Source: an uncultured Spartobacteria bacterium | GTDB lineage: Bacteria > Verrucomicrobiota > Verrucomicrobiia > Chthoniobacterales > Chthoniobacteraceae | Direction of reading: 5' to 3' | Length of the DNA stretch: 64,000 nt | NCBI GenBank assembly: GCA_903919125.1 | Contig: CAIXGS010000013.1 | Coordinates: 46,669-110,668 of the forward strand | Shown: positions 35,827 to 44,585 of the stretch, piece by piece | Numbering within the stretch: position 1 is the first letter of the stretch | Layout: each line of letters starts with the position of its first letter | Notes under the pieces: model-generated | Told to the model about the DNA's origin: nothing | What the model saw: only the letters and a program-made list of their open reading frames with translations | Databases searched by the model: none | Position numbers and translations under genes: made by a program

Positions 35827-37191
35827 ATGTGGAAAGGCCGTTTTCAGCAGCAAACCGCTGCACTCCTGCAGACCTATTCTGAATCTATTTCGTTTGACTG
35901 GCGGCTGTGGCCCTATGACATCGAGGGCTCCATCGCGCACTCCGCCGCCTTGGAAAAGGCTGGGTTAATTACGGCCGAAGAACGCAGCGCTATTGTGGAA
36001 GGATTGCGGGAAATCGGCTCCGAGATTGAAGCGGGAAAATTTAATTTCCGCCCAGACCTTGAAGATATTCACATGAACATCGAGGCGGAGCTCACCCGCC
36101 GAATTGGAGACGCGGGAGCAAAGCTGCATACAGCGAGGAGTCGTAACGATCAAGTGGCTCTGGACTTGCGTCTGTACCTCCGGTCCGAATGTGTCGCTCT
36201 TGATTCGCTGCTCTCTGCTTTGCAGTCCGCGCTTGTGGAACTCGGAGAACGTTACTCGGATGTTGTAATTCCTGGGTACACTCACTTGCAGCGGGCTCAG
36301 CCGGTTTATTTCGCGCATCATTTACTGGCTTATGTGGAGATGTTTCAACGCGATCGGGAGCGGATACTGGACTGTCGCAAACGAATGAATGTGCTGCCTC
36401 TGGGATCTGGCGCCATCGCGGGTTCGACCATACTTTTGGACCGCCATTTGGTGGCTGAGTTGCTCGAGTTTCCAAGCGTCACGCACAACTCGATGGACGC
36501 AGTGAGTGACAGGGACTTCGCAATCGAATTGCTCTCCGCGCTGGCAATCGCTGCCATGCATTTATCTCGCTTAAGCGAAGATGTGATCCTTTGGGCTTCG
36601 AGTGAGTTTCATTTTATCACACTCTCGGACGCTTTTACGACGGGCTCATCGCTCATGCCGCAGAAAAAAAATCCAGATGTGGCTGAGTTAACGCGCGGGA
36701 AAACGGGCAGAGTTTACGGGAATCTGATGTCGTTGCTGACCCTGATGAAGGGGCTGCCAATGACCTATAACCGTGATATGCAGGAAGATAAGGAGTCGGT
36801 ATTTGATTCCGTGGATACGGTCAAAGCAGCCCTCGGTGTCTTCGCTCCCATGTTGCGCGAGGCTTCGCTCAATACGGCGCGTTGCGCGGAAGCTGTTGCG
36901 GATCCCAATCTGCTTGCGACGGATCTCGCCGATTATTTGGTGAATCACGGATTACCTTTTCGTAAGGCACACGAAGCGGTGGGGCGGGCTGTGGCGCGTT
37001 GTGCGGAGTTGAACTGCGAGTTAAACGAACTGCCGCTTGCGGAGTATCAGGCAATCTCGGAATTGTATGGAGCGGATATTCATGAAGTGCTGCAGGTGCA
37101 GCGTTCGATGGAGGCGCGGAAGGCGGTTGGAGCGCCTTCGCCGGGGAACGTTGCTGCGGAATTGTCACGTTGGAAGGCGTTGCTGAGCTAA
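35827..37191 (+). CDS. argH: Argininosuccinate lyase
   Basis: Last enzyme of arginine synthesis, splitting argininosuccinate into arginine and fumarate. The superfamily signature G-S-S-L-M-P-Q-K-K-N-P-D lies near residues 276-287, with the catalytic-serine loop in it. The N-terminal W-K-G-R-F-Q-Q-Q-T and H-T-A-R-S-R-N-D-Q motifs are also present. I start at the ATG at 35827 (454 residues); a TTG two codons upstream adds nothing. No Shine-Dalgarno sequence is seen. It is followed 12 bases later by a NUDIX hydrolase gene. Confidence 0.96.
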   Translation: MWKGRFQQQTAALLQTYSESISFDWRLWPYDIEGSIAHSAALEKAGLITAEERSAIVEGLREIGSEIEAGKFNFRPDLEDIHMNIEAELTRRIGDAGAKLHTARSRNDQVALDLRLYLRSECVALDSLLSALQSALVELGERYSDVVIPGYTHLQRAQPVYFAHHLLAYVEMFQRDRERILDCRKRMNVLPLGSGAIAGSTILLDRHLVAELLEFPSVTHNSMDAVSDRDFAIELLSALAIAAMHLSRLSEDVILWASSEFHFITLSDAFTTGSSLMPQKKNPDVAELTRGKTGRVYGNLMSLLTLMKGLPMTYNRDMQEDKESVFDSVDTVKAALGVFAPMLREASLNTARCAEAVADPNLLATDLADYLVNHGLPFRKAHEAVGRAVARCAELNCELNELPLAEYQAISELYGADIHEVLQVQRSMEARKAVGAPSPGNVAAELSRWKALLS

Positions 37192-37203
37192 CAAAGGGAG
37201 GTC

Positions 37204-37803
37204 ATGGCGTTTCACGAATTTATCCGAGACGATGCGGGCTGGGGGACACTGCATCGCGAAACGCTGTTTGATCACCCCTACCTCGCCGTAGAGAAAGTGA
37301 GGGTGCACTCGCCTGCGCGCCCGGAGCCGTATGATTGGACCGTGTGTCAGCGAAAGGCGGGAGTTGTGGTGGCTGCGGAAACGATAGAGGGTGGCTTTGT
37401 TTTAGTGCGGCAGGAGAGGGTTGCTGTGCGCGCCACTCTTTGGGAGTTTCCTGCGGGACAGATTGATCAGGGTGGAGTACACGGTTGGAAAGACGTGCTC
37501 GAGACGGGCCTACGCGAGTTACAGGAAGAAGCTGGTTATGAGGCAGGTGCAGACGCTCAAGTGGTTCCCTTACATCACTTTTTGAGCAGCCCTGGCTTCA
37601 CCGATGAGCATTGTTATCAAATTTGGGTGAAGGGTGCGGTGCCAAGTGAACTTGGAGTGAATCGGGATGCGAATGAGAGAATCACAGAAGTGCGCCTGTT
37701 TACCCCTCCCGAACTTCGAGCGATGGTTGCTTCCGGTGAAATACGCGACGCTAACACGCTTTGCTGTTTAGCGCGTTTGTCGGCTCTTGGGATGCTTTGG
37801 TGA
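37204..37803 (+). CDS. NUDIX hydrolase, ADP-ribose pyrophosphatase-like
   Basis: A 199-residue NUDIX protein. The Nudix box appears as L-R-E-L-Q-E-E-A-G-Y near residues 104-113, preceded by the E-F-P-A-G-Q-I substrate loop at about 81-87, typical of the NudF/ADP-ribose pyrophosphatase branch. Hydrolysis of nucleoside diphosphate derivatives with Mg2+ is expected. A GGGAGG (37196-37201) lies only two bases before the ATG, closer than an effective Shine-Dalgarno spacing. It is probably cotranscribed with argH. Confidence 0.85.
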   Translation: MAFHEFIRDDAGWGTLHRETLFDHPYLAVEKVRVHSPARPEPYDWTVCQRKAGVVVAAETIEGGFVLVRQERVAVRATLWEFPAGQIDQGGVHGWKDVLETGLRELQEEAGYEAGADAQVVPLHHFLSSPGFTDEHCYQIWVKGAVPSELGVNRDANERITEVRLFTPPELRAMVASGEIRDANTLCCLARLSALGMLW

Positions 37804-37844
37804 TCGAGAGGAAACTCAGGGCGCGTTTCGCTCCCTGTGCGGCG

Positions 37845-40736
37845 TTACTTGCGTGCCTCAGGTGTGACGCTTAGCTCGACTGTTTTCTCACCACGCAGCA
37901 CTTTGATGGAAACGAGTTTTCCTATTTTGACCGCATCCAATGCGTAGGTGTAGTCGTAAATATTCGCAATTTTTTGGCCTGCGAATTCCACAATGATATC
38001 GCCGCCCATTAGTCCGGCCTTCTCAGCAGGGCTGCCCGCGCGAACGCCGCTGAGCTTCACTCCTTTGACCTCCGTAGCGTAGTCTGGGATTGAGCCGAGA
38101 TAAGCGCGCAAAGTTTCCCGCGAACTGGATTCCTGTTGAGCGGTGCGTTCAACCCGCGCAAAATCTGGTCGTTCAGGAGCCTCGGCGATGTCTTGGATCA
38201 TGGTCGTAGCGAAGCGAGTAATGCGTTCCAAGCCATAATAATCCAGCTTTTCAGCCGTATCTGTGGGGCGGTGGTAGTCCTCGTGGGAACCGGTGAAAAA
38301 GCTCAGCACGGGGATGTGGCGCGGATAGAAACTGGTGGTGTCGGTGGGGAGATAGGGATCGTCTTGGAGCGTTAGATTAAATCCGGCCGCCACGTTCCGG
38401 CGCTCAATGAGTTTGCGCCACGATTTTGAGGAGCCCACTCCCTGAAGGCTTAAGCGATTTTCACGCAAGCGTCCTACCATGTCGAAGTTTATGTACGCCA
38501 CAACTTTACCAAGTTCCACAGGCGGCTTATCCACAAATGCCGCCGATCCAATGAGTCCGATTTCCTCCCCCGACCAAAAGCCGAGTAAGACGCCGCGCTT
38601 AAAACGCTCTGGATGAATTTCACGCTCTTTGGCTAAAACAGCTCCTGCCTCCATTAGCAGCGCGGTGCCCGAAGCGTTGTCGTCCGCGCCTGAGTGGACA
38701 CTCTTTTCCTCGCCGGAACGCGCCAGAGAACTGGACTCTGCCCCGACCCCCAAATGGTCGTAGTGTGCGCCTGCCAGAACCCATTCTCCGGTGGAGTTTG
38801 GGCCGGGAGGAATCATGGCAATCACGTTGTGGTCAATTCCTTTGCGATGCTCGACTCCGGCTTCTAAACGGACTTTGATGCCGGGCATCGAGAAGCCTCC
38901 TGGAACGTGAGGATTTTCGTTATCGAGGTCTGTTTGTACTTCTTTGAGAGATTTTCCCGTGCCGGCTAAAAGGGCGTCAGCGACGGCATGGTTGACCGAG
39001 TGCGCGAGGATTCCTGAGCCAGCGAGCGAGTTGTCTGAGGAGAGCCCCAGCAATTCGCCGGGGTTTGTTGAGGCGGGGCCGGATACAACAAGGACGGCCT
39101 TTGCTCCTCGCTCGCGGGCCAGCATGGCCTTGTAGCGCAGCCCTGCGTAACGGTTCAATTGCGCGCGTCTAGGTGCCTCAACGCCCTCTGGGACGTAACG
39201 CAAAAGAAGCACGACCTTGTCCTTTACGTCCAAGCCGTCGTAGGAGTTGTAACGTTGCGTCCCGTTCCCCTCCGGAACGGACAGCCCGTATCCCGCAAAG
39301 ACGACTTCAGCCTCCACGCTGCCAGAGTCAGAGAAGGGCAGGGGACGAAAATCTGTGTCGAGCTCGAATGTTTTTTCCTTCCCCGTGCTGAAGCTCGAGA
39401 GGCGGTTGTGGTCCTTTTTAATTTCGACTCCCGCAGGGAATTCAAACTCCTGCAAAAACGTTTGTTGGGGTGCTTGGAGTCCTTTGCTTTTAAGAAAATC
39501 CGAAATCCAAGTCGCCGTTGCTTTTGCTCCGGATGTTCCGGTGCGCCGTCCCTCCCTCTCCGGTGCCGCGAGCCATTGCACCTTTGATTGTAATTCTGCG
39601 CTTCGGATTTCTGGTAATGCTACCGCAACGCCATTTTTTGGTCCTGCTCGCAGAGGGCTGCTTTGAATTGCGTGGATTGCTGCCCCGTGATCCCAATCGG
39701 CCAGATGAATGTTGGATTTTCCATCGCCGCCTCGGTTGGTGGTCCAGCTCAGTTTTGTACCGTCGGGAGAGAAGACGGGAAGGCCGTCAAATCCCGGAGT
39801 GAAAGTCACCCGCACAGGCTCATGCAAGCCGGCGGCATCGATGATGAAGAGTTCGAAATTGTCGAAGCCGAACTTGTTTGAGGTGAATATAATATATTGC
39901 TGTGAAGGGTGGTAGTAGGGCGCCCAAGACATGCACGAAAAGTCGGTGATACGTCGAACATCGGTGCCGTCGACGAGCGAGGTATAGACGTCGGCATTCA
40001 TCCCCGATGCGTCAAATCTACGCCACACGATCCGAGATCCGTCGGGCGAGAAAAACGGCCCGCCGTCGTAACCCGGGGTGTGGGTGACTTGGCGCACTCC
40101 TGAGCCGTCAGCGTTCATTACATAAAGGTCTGCAAAGTACGCGGGATCTTTTTCAAAACGTGCACGCTCTTCGGGAGAAAGCTTTTCCAGAGGGTATGCG
40201 CCCCGAGTGGAGGAAAACACGATGAGTTTGCCATCTGGCGAGAAAGACGCCTCGGCGTCGTATCCGGGAACATTGGTGAGGCGCTTGAGGTCGGTGCCGT
40301 CTATGTTTGCGGAGTAGATCTCGTATTCGGGGTCATAGTCCCATGAGTAGCGGCGCGTTTTTCCAGAAGCGCGGAACTCGTTTTCAGAGGATTCTTTAGA
40401 AAGGGTTTGTGGATCGTGGTGGGTAGAGGAAAAGAGTAGGCATTTCGTTTGGGGCTGAAAAAACGCGCAGGTTGTTTTTCCATGACCTGGGGAAACGCGG
40501 TGCGTATCACCAGAGAGTAGATCAAGATGGTAGATCTGGTAGAATGGGTTGCTGGGTTCGCGTTCGCTTTGGAACACGAGGGCATTGCCGTCCGGGTGAT
40601 AGTAACCTTCCCCGCTTCGGTTGCCGTCGAAGACGAGTTGGCGGGCATTCTTAAGGAACGTATTTTCCTCGGAACCGCTGGCGGAACCGAGGAGAGAAGA
40701 CACCAGAAAGCTCAGGATCAGCAGAGGGGCGCGCAT
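37845..40736 (-). CDS. Secreted PD40-repeat / M28 aminopeptidase / PDZ fusion
   Basis: A 963-residue exported protein. The signal peptide ends near residue 22 (G-S-A-S-G-S). About five PD40 (TolB-like) repeats of the F-S-P-D-G type occur between about 45 and 335. A PA-like insert lies at about 480-640 and the M28 peptidase domain at about 650-850. A PDZ domain fills 880-960. Zinc ligands are visible as His658, Asp685/686, Glu724/725, Asp752 and His822. The ATG at 40736 is chosen because it starts directly at the signal peptide; the longer frame is rejected. It probably releases amino acids from periplasmic or surface peptides. The PD40 propeller may gate access. Confidence 0.88.
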   Translation of the reverse strand: MRAPLLILSFLVSSLLGSASGSEENTFLKNARQLVFDGNRSGEGYYHPDGNALVFQSEREPSNPFYQIYHLDLLSGDTHRVSPGHGKTTCAFFQPQTKCLLFSSTHHDPQTLSKESSENEFRASGKTRRYSWDYDPEYEIYSANIDGTDLKRLTNVPGYDAEASFSPDGKLIVFSSTRGAYPLEKLSPEERARFEKDPAYFADLYVMNADGSGVRQVTHTPGYDGGPFFSPDGSRIVWRRFDASGMNADVYTSLVDGTDVRRITDFSCMSWAPYYHPSQQYIIFTSNKFGFDNFELFIIDAAGLHEPVRVTFTPGFDGLPVFSPDGTKLSWTTNRGGDGKSNIHLADWDHGAAIHAIQSSPLRAGPKNGVAVALPEIRSAELQSKVQWLAAPEREGRRTGTSGAKATATWISDFLKSKGLQAPQQTFLQEFEFPAGVEIKKDHNRLSSFSTGKEKTFELDTDFRPLPFSDSGSVEAEVVFAGYGLSVPEGNGTQRYNSYDGLDVKDKVVLLLRYVPEGVEAPRRAQLNRYAGLRYKAMLARERGAKAVLVVSGPASTNPGELLGLSSDNSLAGSGILAHSVNHAVADALLAGTGKSLKEVQTDLDNENPHVPGGFSMPGIKVRLEAGVEHRKGIDHNVIAMIPPGPNSTGEWVLAGAHYDHLGVGAESSSLARSGEEKSVHSGADDNASGTALLMEAGAVLAKEREIHPERFKRGVLLGFWSGEEIGLIGSAAFVDKPPVELGKVVAYINFDMVGRLRENRLSLQGVGSSKSWRKLIERRNVAAGFNLTLQDDPYLPTDTTSFYPRHIPVLSFFTGSHEDYHRPTDTAEKLDYYGLERITRFATTMIQDIAEAPERPDFARVERTAQQESSSRETLRAYLGSIPDYATEVKGVKLSGVRAGSPAEKAGLMGGDIIVEFAGQKIANIYDYTYALDAVKIGKLVSIKVLRGEKTVELSVTPEARK

Positions 40737-40829
40737 CCGAGTATGGTGACTGAGGCGCTGCTTGGGTGCAAGCTGCGCTCGTCGATTGGATTCGTCGCTG
40801 GATTGTAGGGCTGACACACTGTAGTTGGC

Positions 40830-42455
40830 ATGGTGAGCATGACTATTCCCTTAATTTTACGCAAACACTGGCCATGGTTGGCCGCGGTCGCATCCGGTGG
40901 GTTGCTGACTCTATGTTTTGCGCCGTGGAACTTGCCCGTTTTGGTTTGGTTCGCGCTGCTTCCATTGATTGCGGCCCTATGGTGGCGCGAAAGCGAGACG
41001 GAAGGCTATGCGTTTTGGAAGGCGCCGGCACTGGGCTACTTGAGCGGGTTTATATTTTTTGCTAGCACGTTTCAATGGCTGGCGTCTTTGGCGGATTTGT
41101 TTGAGAACCCGGTGCTTAACGGACTGTCTCTATACCTTGCGGCGTATCTTGCGGTGTATCCGGCACTCTGGGCCTGGTTTATTTCGCGGCCACCGCTGCC
41201 GGGGTCTAGCGCGATGGCGACTTCTTATTATAACGTCACCTTTGCGTTGCAGGGTGCCAGTGCATGGGTCCTGCTGGACTGGGTGCGTGGGTGGCTATTT
41301 ACGGGGTTTGGTTGGAATAGCCCGGGTGTTGCGCTCCATAACGATCTGGCACTTATCCAAATCGTGGACCTCGTGGGAGTGCATGGGGTGACCTTTGTGG
41401 TTGTGTTTTGTAACCTGATTCTGGCGCTGGCATTTCGTCGGATTAGACTGGAGGCGTCCATCCGCGCGCTCCCCAACCTCCGGGGAGAGTTCATGACGTT
41501 GCTTGTAATGCTCGGACTTTGCGTTAGTTACGGCATCCGTTGCGTACTTAAAAAGCCCGTCAGTCCGAGCTTCAGTTTGCGCACCGTCGCGGTCCAGCCT
41601 AACATTCCCCAAGACGAAAAGTTTGATCCGAGCGACGAAGATGCTGCGCTCAAAAAGTTGGACCGCCTGATGCAACTGGTCGAGGGATTGCAACCGCTGC
41701 CAGACTTGGTTCTTTGGCCTGAGGCTGCCACCCCGCGCGGAATGTTTGCAGACGCGGAAAGCTTTAAATTCACCCGAGGGCAAGTGGAACGCAGCGGCGC
41801 TCCTCTTTTGTTGGGTAGTCTCGAGCCTGCAACTTCGGAGCCTGATGGCACAGGAGCGTTTTTTGAATACAACTCGGCTGTGCTGCTTGAGGGGAATAAT
41901 GCTCCGCCACAAAGTTATCGGAAACGGCATCTGGTTCCCTTCGGGGAGTTTCTGCCATTTCGCGACTGGCTTCCAAACTGGGTGAGGGTTTTGGTTCCAG
42001 GTGACTTGCGTGCGGGTGATGAGGCGAATTTACTGTTTTTAAAAAAGCCGGCGGTGCGTATTGGCGCGCTGATTTGTTTTGAAGATAGCCTTGCCCAAGA
42101 AGCTCGCAGCTTGGTGAAGGAAGGCGCCCAACTGCTCGTAAACCTGACAAATGACTCTTGGTTTTCCACAAGCGCTGCGGCCGCTCAGCACCTCGCTAAC
42201 GCAAAGTTTCGTGCCGTGGAAATGCGACTGCCACTTTTGCGTTGCGCGAATACTGGCGTGACGTGTTCGGTCGACAGTCTGGGCCGGGTGGAGCAGCGAC
42301 TCGCTTCGTTTACCGAGGGCATAGACACTTTGGTGGTCCGTATTCCAAAAAACCCGGAGTTTACGTGGTACGCAAAATATGGTGATAGCTGGCTTTGGTT
42401 ATGTGTGGCGGGCGTCCTTATGGGCTTGTCGAGGCGTTTGAGAAGAGCGGGTTAG
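40830..42455 (+). CDS. lnt: Apolipoprotein N-acyltransferase
   Basis: Adds the third acyl chain to lipoproteins at the periplasmic face of the inner membrane. The N-terminal half has about eight membrane segments. The C-terminal half is a nitrilase-like domain with the triad Glu298 (L-W-P-E-A-A), Lys365 (Y-R-K-R-H-L-V-P-F-G-E) and Cys416 (I-C-F-E-D). The length (541) is normal. It is divergent from the M28 peptidase gene, with 93 bases between. Lipoprotein maturation by Lnt fits a diderm cell. Confidence 0.94.
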   Translation: MVSMTIPLILRKHWPWLAAVASGGLLTLCFAPWNLPVLVWFALLPLIAALWWRESETEGYAFWKAPALGYLSGFIFFASTFQWLASLADLFENPVLNGLSLYLAAYLAVYPALWAWFISRPPLPGSSAMATSYYNVTFALQGASAWVLLDWVRGWLFTGFGWNSPGVALHNDLALIQIVDLVGVHGVTFVVVFCNLILALAFRRIRLEASIRALPNLRGEFMTLLVMLGLCVSYGIRCVLKKPVSPSFSLRTVAVQPNIPQDEKFDPSDEDAALKKLDRLMQLVEGLQPLPDLVLWPEAATPRGMFADAESFKFTRGQVERSGAPLLLGSLEPATSEPDGTGAFFEYNSAVLLEGNNAPPQSYRKRHLVPFGEFLPFRDWLPNWVRVLVPGDLRAGDEANLLFLKKPAVRIGALICFEDSLAQEARSLVKEGAQLLVNLTNDSWFSTSAAAAQHLANAKFRAVEMRLPLLRCANTGVTCSVDSLGRVEQRLASFTEGIDTLVVRIPKNPEFTWYAKYGDSWLWLCVAGVLMGLSRRLRRAG

Positions 42456-42564
42456 GCGGGATGTTGAGTGTTGGCGGATGCAGTGTTTCTGATCAAAGCT
42501 CGGAGATCATTCCGTAGATTTGAGAATTACATGAAACCCAGCGCCTGACTTGCCTAGGTGAGCG

Positions 42565-43317
42565 TTACAGTCCGGTAGGATGATCGATGAACTCCCATGG
42601 TAGGTCAAAATGCTCGGAGAGATGCGCCGCTAGCGCTTTGACTCCGAAAGTTTCAGTAGCGTAATGCCCTCCATAAATGATGTTCACTCCAAGTTCTTCT
42701 GCCAATGTGTAGCTCCAGTGTGGGCCTTCCCCTGTGATGAAGGTGTCTACGCCGGCGGCCGCTACGCGGGCTATCTCGGAGCCTGCTCCGCCAGTGATTA
42801 CGCCGACGCGTTTTGGGAACTCGGGACCTCCCGGGCAATGGTGTACTGGAGAACCTAGAGTGGCGGATAGGGAGTGAATAAGAGCGTCTCTGGAGACGGC
42901 GCAGTTGCCAACAAGGCCTACAGGCTGGCCTTTACTAGGAAGGAACGGTAGCAAGTCGGTGAAACCCAGAGAATTCGCTAGGATGGCATTGTTCCCGTAA
43001 ACAGGATGGATATCCAAAGGTAAATGGGCGCTGTACACCGCAAGGTTTCCCACGATAGCCGCCCTGATTTTCCGGTACATCCCCCCAGTGAATGGCGCGG
43101 TATTCCAAAAAAGCCCGTGATGCACCAGAAGAAGATCCGCGCTCCGTTTTGTGGCCTGAACTAAGACGGCTTCGCACGCGTCCACGGAGGCAGCGATGCG
43201 GGTTACGCAGCCATTGTTTTCCAAATGCAAACCGTTCAAAGCCTGCGGGTAGTCCCCTATCGTCTGAATGGAAAGAAGTTCGCTTAGGTGATCAGTTATG
43301 TCGGAAAGTTTTGTCAT
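42565..43317 (-). CDS. Nif3-like dinuclear metal-binding protein
   Basis: A 250-residue protein of the Nif3/YbgI (DUF34) family, starting at the ATG at 43317. Metal-ligand histidines occur in L-L-V-H-H-G-L-F-W near residue 62 and Y-S-A-H-L-P-L-D near 94, with V-F-x-x-G-x-G and G-H-Y-A-T-E in the C-terminal part. The upstream in-frame extension of 54 residues has no similarity. Members form hexamers with a dinuclear metal centre, but the physiological reaction is not known (GTP cyclohydrolase-like folding has been noted). It is divergent from the TIM-barrel gene. Confidence 0.88.
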   Translation of the reverse strand: MTKLSDITDHLSELLSIQTIGDYPQALNGLHLENNGCVTRIAASVDACEAVLVQATKRSADLLLVHHGLFWNTAPFTGGMYRKIRAAIVGNLAVYSAHLPLDIHPVYGNNAILANSLGFTDLLPFLPSKGQPVGLVGNCAVSRDALIHSLSATLGSPVHHCPGGPEFPKRVGVITGGAGSEIARVAAAGVDTFITGEGPHWSYTLAEELGVNIIYGGHYATETFGVKALAAHLSEHFDLPWEFIDHPTGL

Positions 43318-43458
43318 GGGGTTGGCTGGGATTTTAAATGAACGGCTCCGAGCATTTGGTAAAGCGGGTTCGGCGTTGAATTGGTCCACTCTATTTTGGG
43401 TGCAAATCTTGCAGCGCACGCTTGCCCGTTGGCTCGGCGGCGTTCTACATTTTCGGGT

Positions 43459-44490
43459 ATGGTTCATAGCGTCTATCACCCCTCAATAGAAGGCGCCCAA
43501 CACGGCGCAAAATCTCTTTCTGAATTCCTCGCTTACGCGAAGCGCTCTGGCGCGGCAGGAGCGCAGCCCAGCAATTACATGCTTCAAGAAGGCGCAGGCT
43601 TCAAAAAAGCAAAAGACATTCAGGATGCATTCGCACAGAGCGGATTGCGTCTGGATGGGGTTTCCGGTCACTGCCCGATTTGGGTACACACCACAGCTTG
43701 GACGGGATCGCCTACCATCCGGCCCTTTATACCGGCTGAGGTTGCGCTAAAGTCTCCCGAAGAAATTGAGGCCTGGGCGGAAAACTACATCCTGCACCTG
43801 CTTGATTTGTTGGCGGAATTAAACATGAAAGTGTTTCCGATGTTTTGGGGTGTGGCCTTTGGTTGGGAAATGGCGAGTGGCTATCCATGGGGGTTCTGGG
43901 CTGGTCCAGGGTATGATATGGTCAAGGAAGGCGAAGAGCGTTTCGTTCAGAAAACAGCCAAGATTCGCGCCCACGCACGCCAATTGGGAATCAAGCTTTG
44001 CCATGAGATTCATCCGGGGACGGCGGCTGCAACGGCCGATGAATTTTTGCGGCTCGTCGCGTTGTGCGACGGAGACGCATCGATGGCGGTTAACGCCGAT
44101 CCGTCCCATTGTTGGGAAGGGGAGTCTTTTGAAAGTCGCTTCCTGAAAGTCGGGCCTTGGGTATATGCCTGCCACATCAAGAACCACACCGTGCGTCAGG
44201 GCTTTCCGCTTCGCTCAATGGAACCGCTTTGGGCTAACCGCGCCATGCAGTTCACCGACCTAGCAACGGGCGATCTCAACATGCAGCGCTATGCCGAGCT
44301 GATGCTGCAGATCGGCTATCCACAGCGTTATTGCAAGCTGACTGGGGCCGCATCTGCGCCGCTCGTAGTGGAGGCTGAAAGTGCGCACAAAGATCTGGAT
44401 TACACGAGCGCTAACGGGATCGCCTACGTCCGTGATCATTTTCAGTGGCCCTCTGCTGCCGGTTCTTTTGAAGACGGGATGGGCGCCTAG
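43459..44490 (+). CDS. TIM-barrel sugar phosphate isomerase/epimerase family protein
   Basis: A 343-residue member of the xylose isomerase-like TIM barrel (AP-endonuclease-2) superfamily. Metal-binding residues are expected at the strand ends, and motifs such as C-H-E-I-H-P-G-T near residue 181 and N-A-D-P-S-H-C-W near 213 carry His, Asp and Glu that could bind them. The final V-E-A-E-S-A-H fits the family. The start at 43459 is the second of two in-frame M-V-H-S starts; the first (43381) would overlap the divergent gene's promoter region. Substrate is unknown; it is likely a carbohydrate or inositol derivative. Confidence 0.8.
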   Translation: MVHSVYHPSIEGAQHGAKSLSEFLAYAKRSGAAGAQPSNYMLQEGAGFKKAKDIQDAFAQSGLRLDGVSGHCPIWVHTTAWTGSPTIRPFIPAEVALKSPEEIEAWAENYILHLLDLLAELNMKVFPMFWGVAFGWEMASGYPWGFWAGPGYDMVKEGEERFVQKTAKIRAHARQLGIKLCHEIHPGTAAATADEFLRLVALCDGDASMAVNADPSHCWEGESFESRFLKVGPWVYACHIKNHTVRQGFPLRSMEPLWANRAMQFTDLATGDLNMQRYAELMLQIGYPQRYCKLTGAASAPLVVEAESAHKDLDYTSANGIAYVRDHFQWPSAAGSFEDGMGA

Positions 44491-44508
44491 CGTCGTGCTT
44501 TTGAAAAG

Positions 44509-44534
44509 GGCGCAGGGTTGAAGAAGCCTGCGCC
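44509..44534. terminator. First of two convergent-gap hairpins
   Basis: GGCGCAGG (44509-44516) and CCTGCGCC (44527-44534) are perfectly complementary around a 10-base loop, 19 bases after the TIM-barrel stop. There is no T-tract. It probably acts with the following hairpin to end transcription of the convergent genes. Confidence 0.45.
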
Positions 44535-44549
44535 TGCGTCGGCGGATTA

Positions 44550-44570
44550 GCGGGGCCTTGTTGGCCCCGC
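44550..44570. terminator. Second convergent-gap hairpin, bidirectional terminator candidate
   Basis: GCGGGGCC (44550-44557) and GGCCCCGC (44563-44570) pair perfectly around a 5-base loop, 15 bases before the argS stop position. The plus-strand 3' side continues AATCTTTAG, a weak T-rich tail. Confidence 0.6.
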
Positions 44571-44585
44571 AATCTTTAGTGGGCG

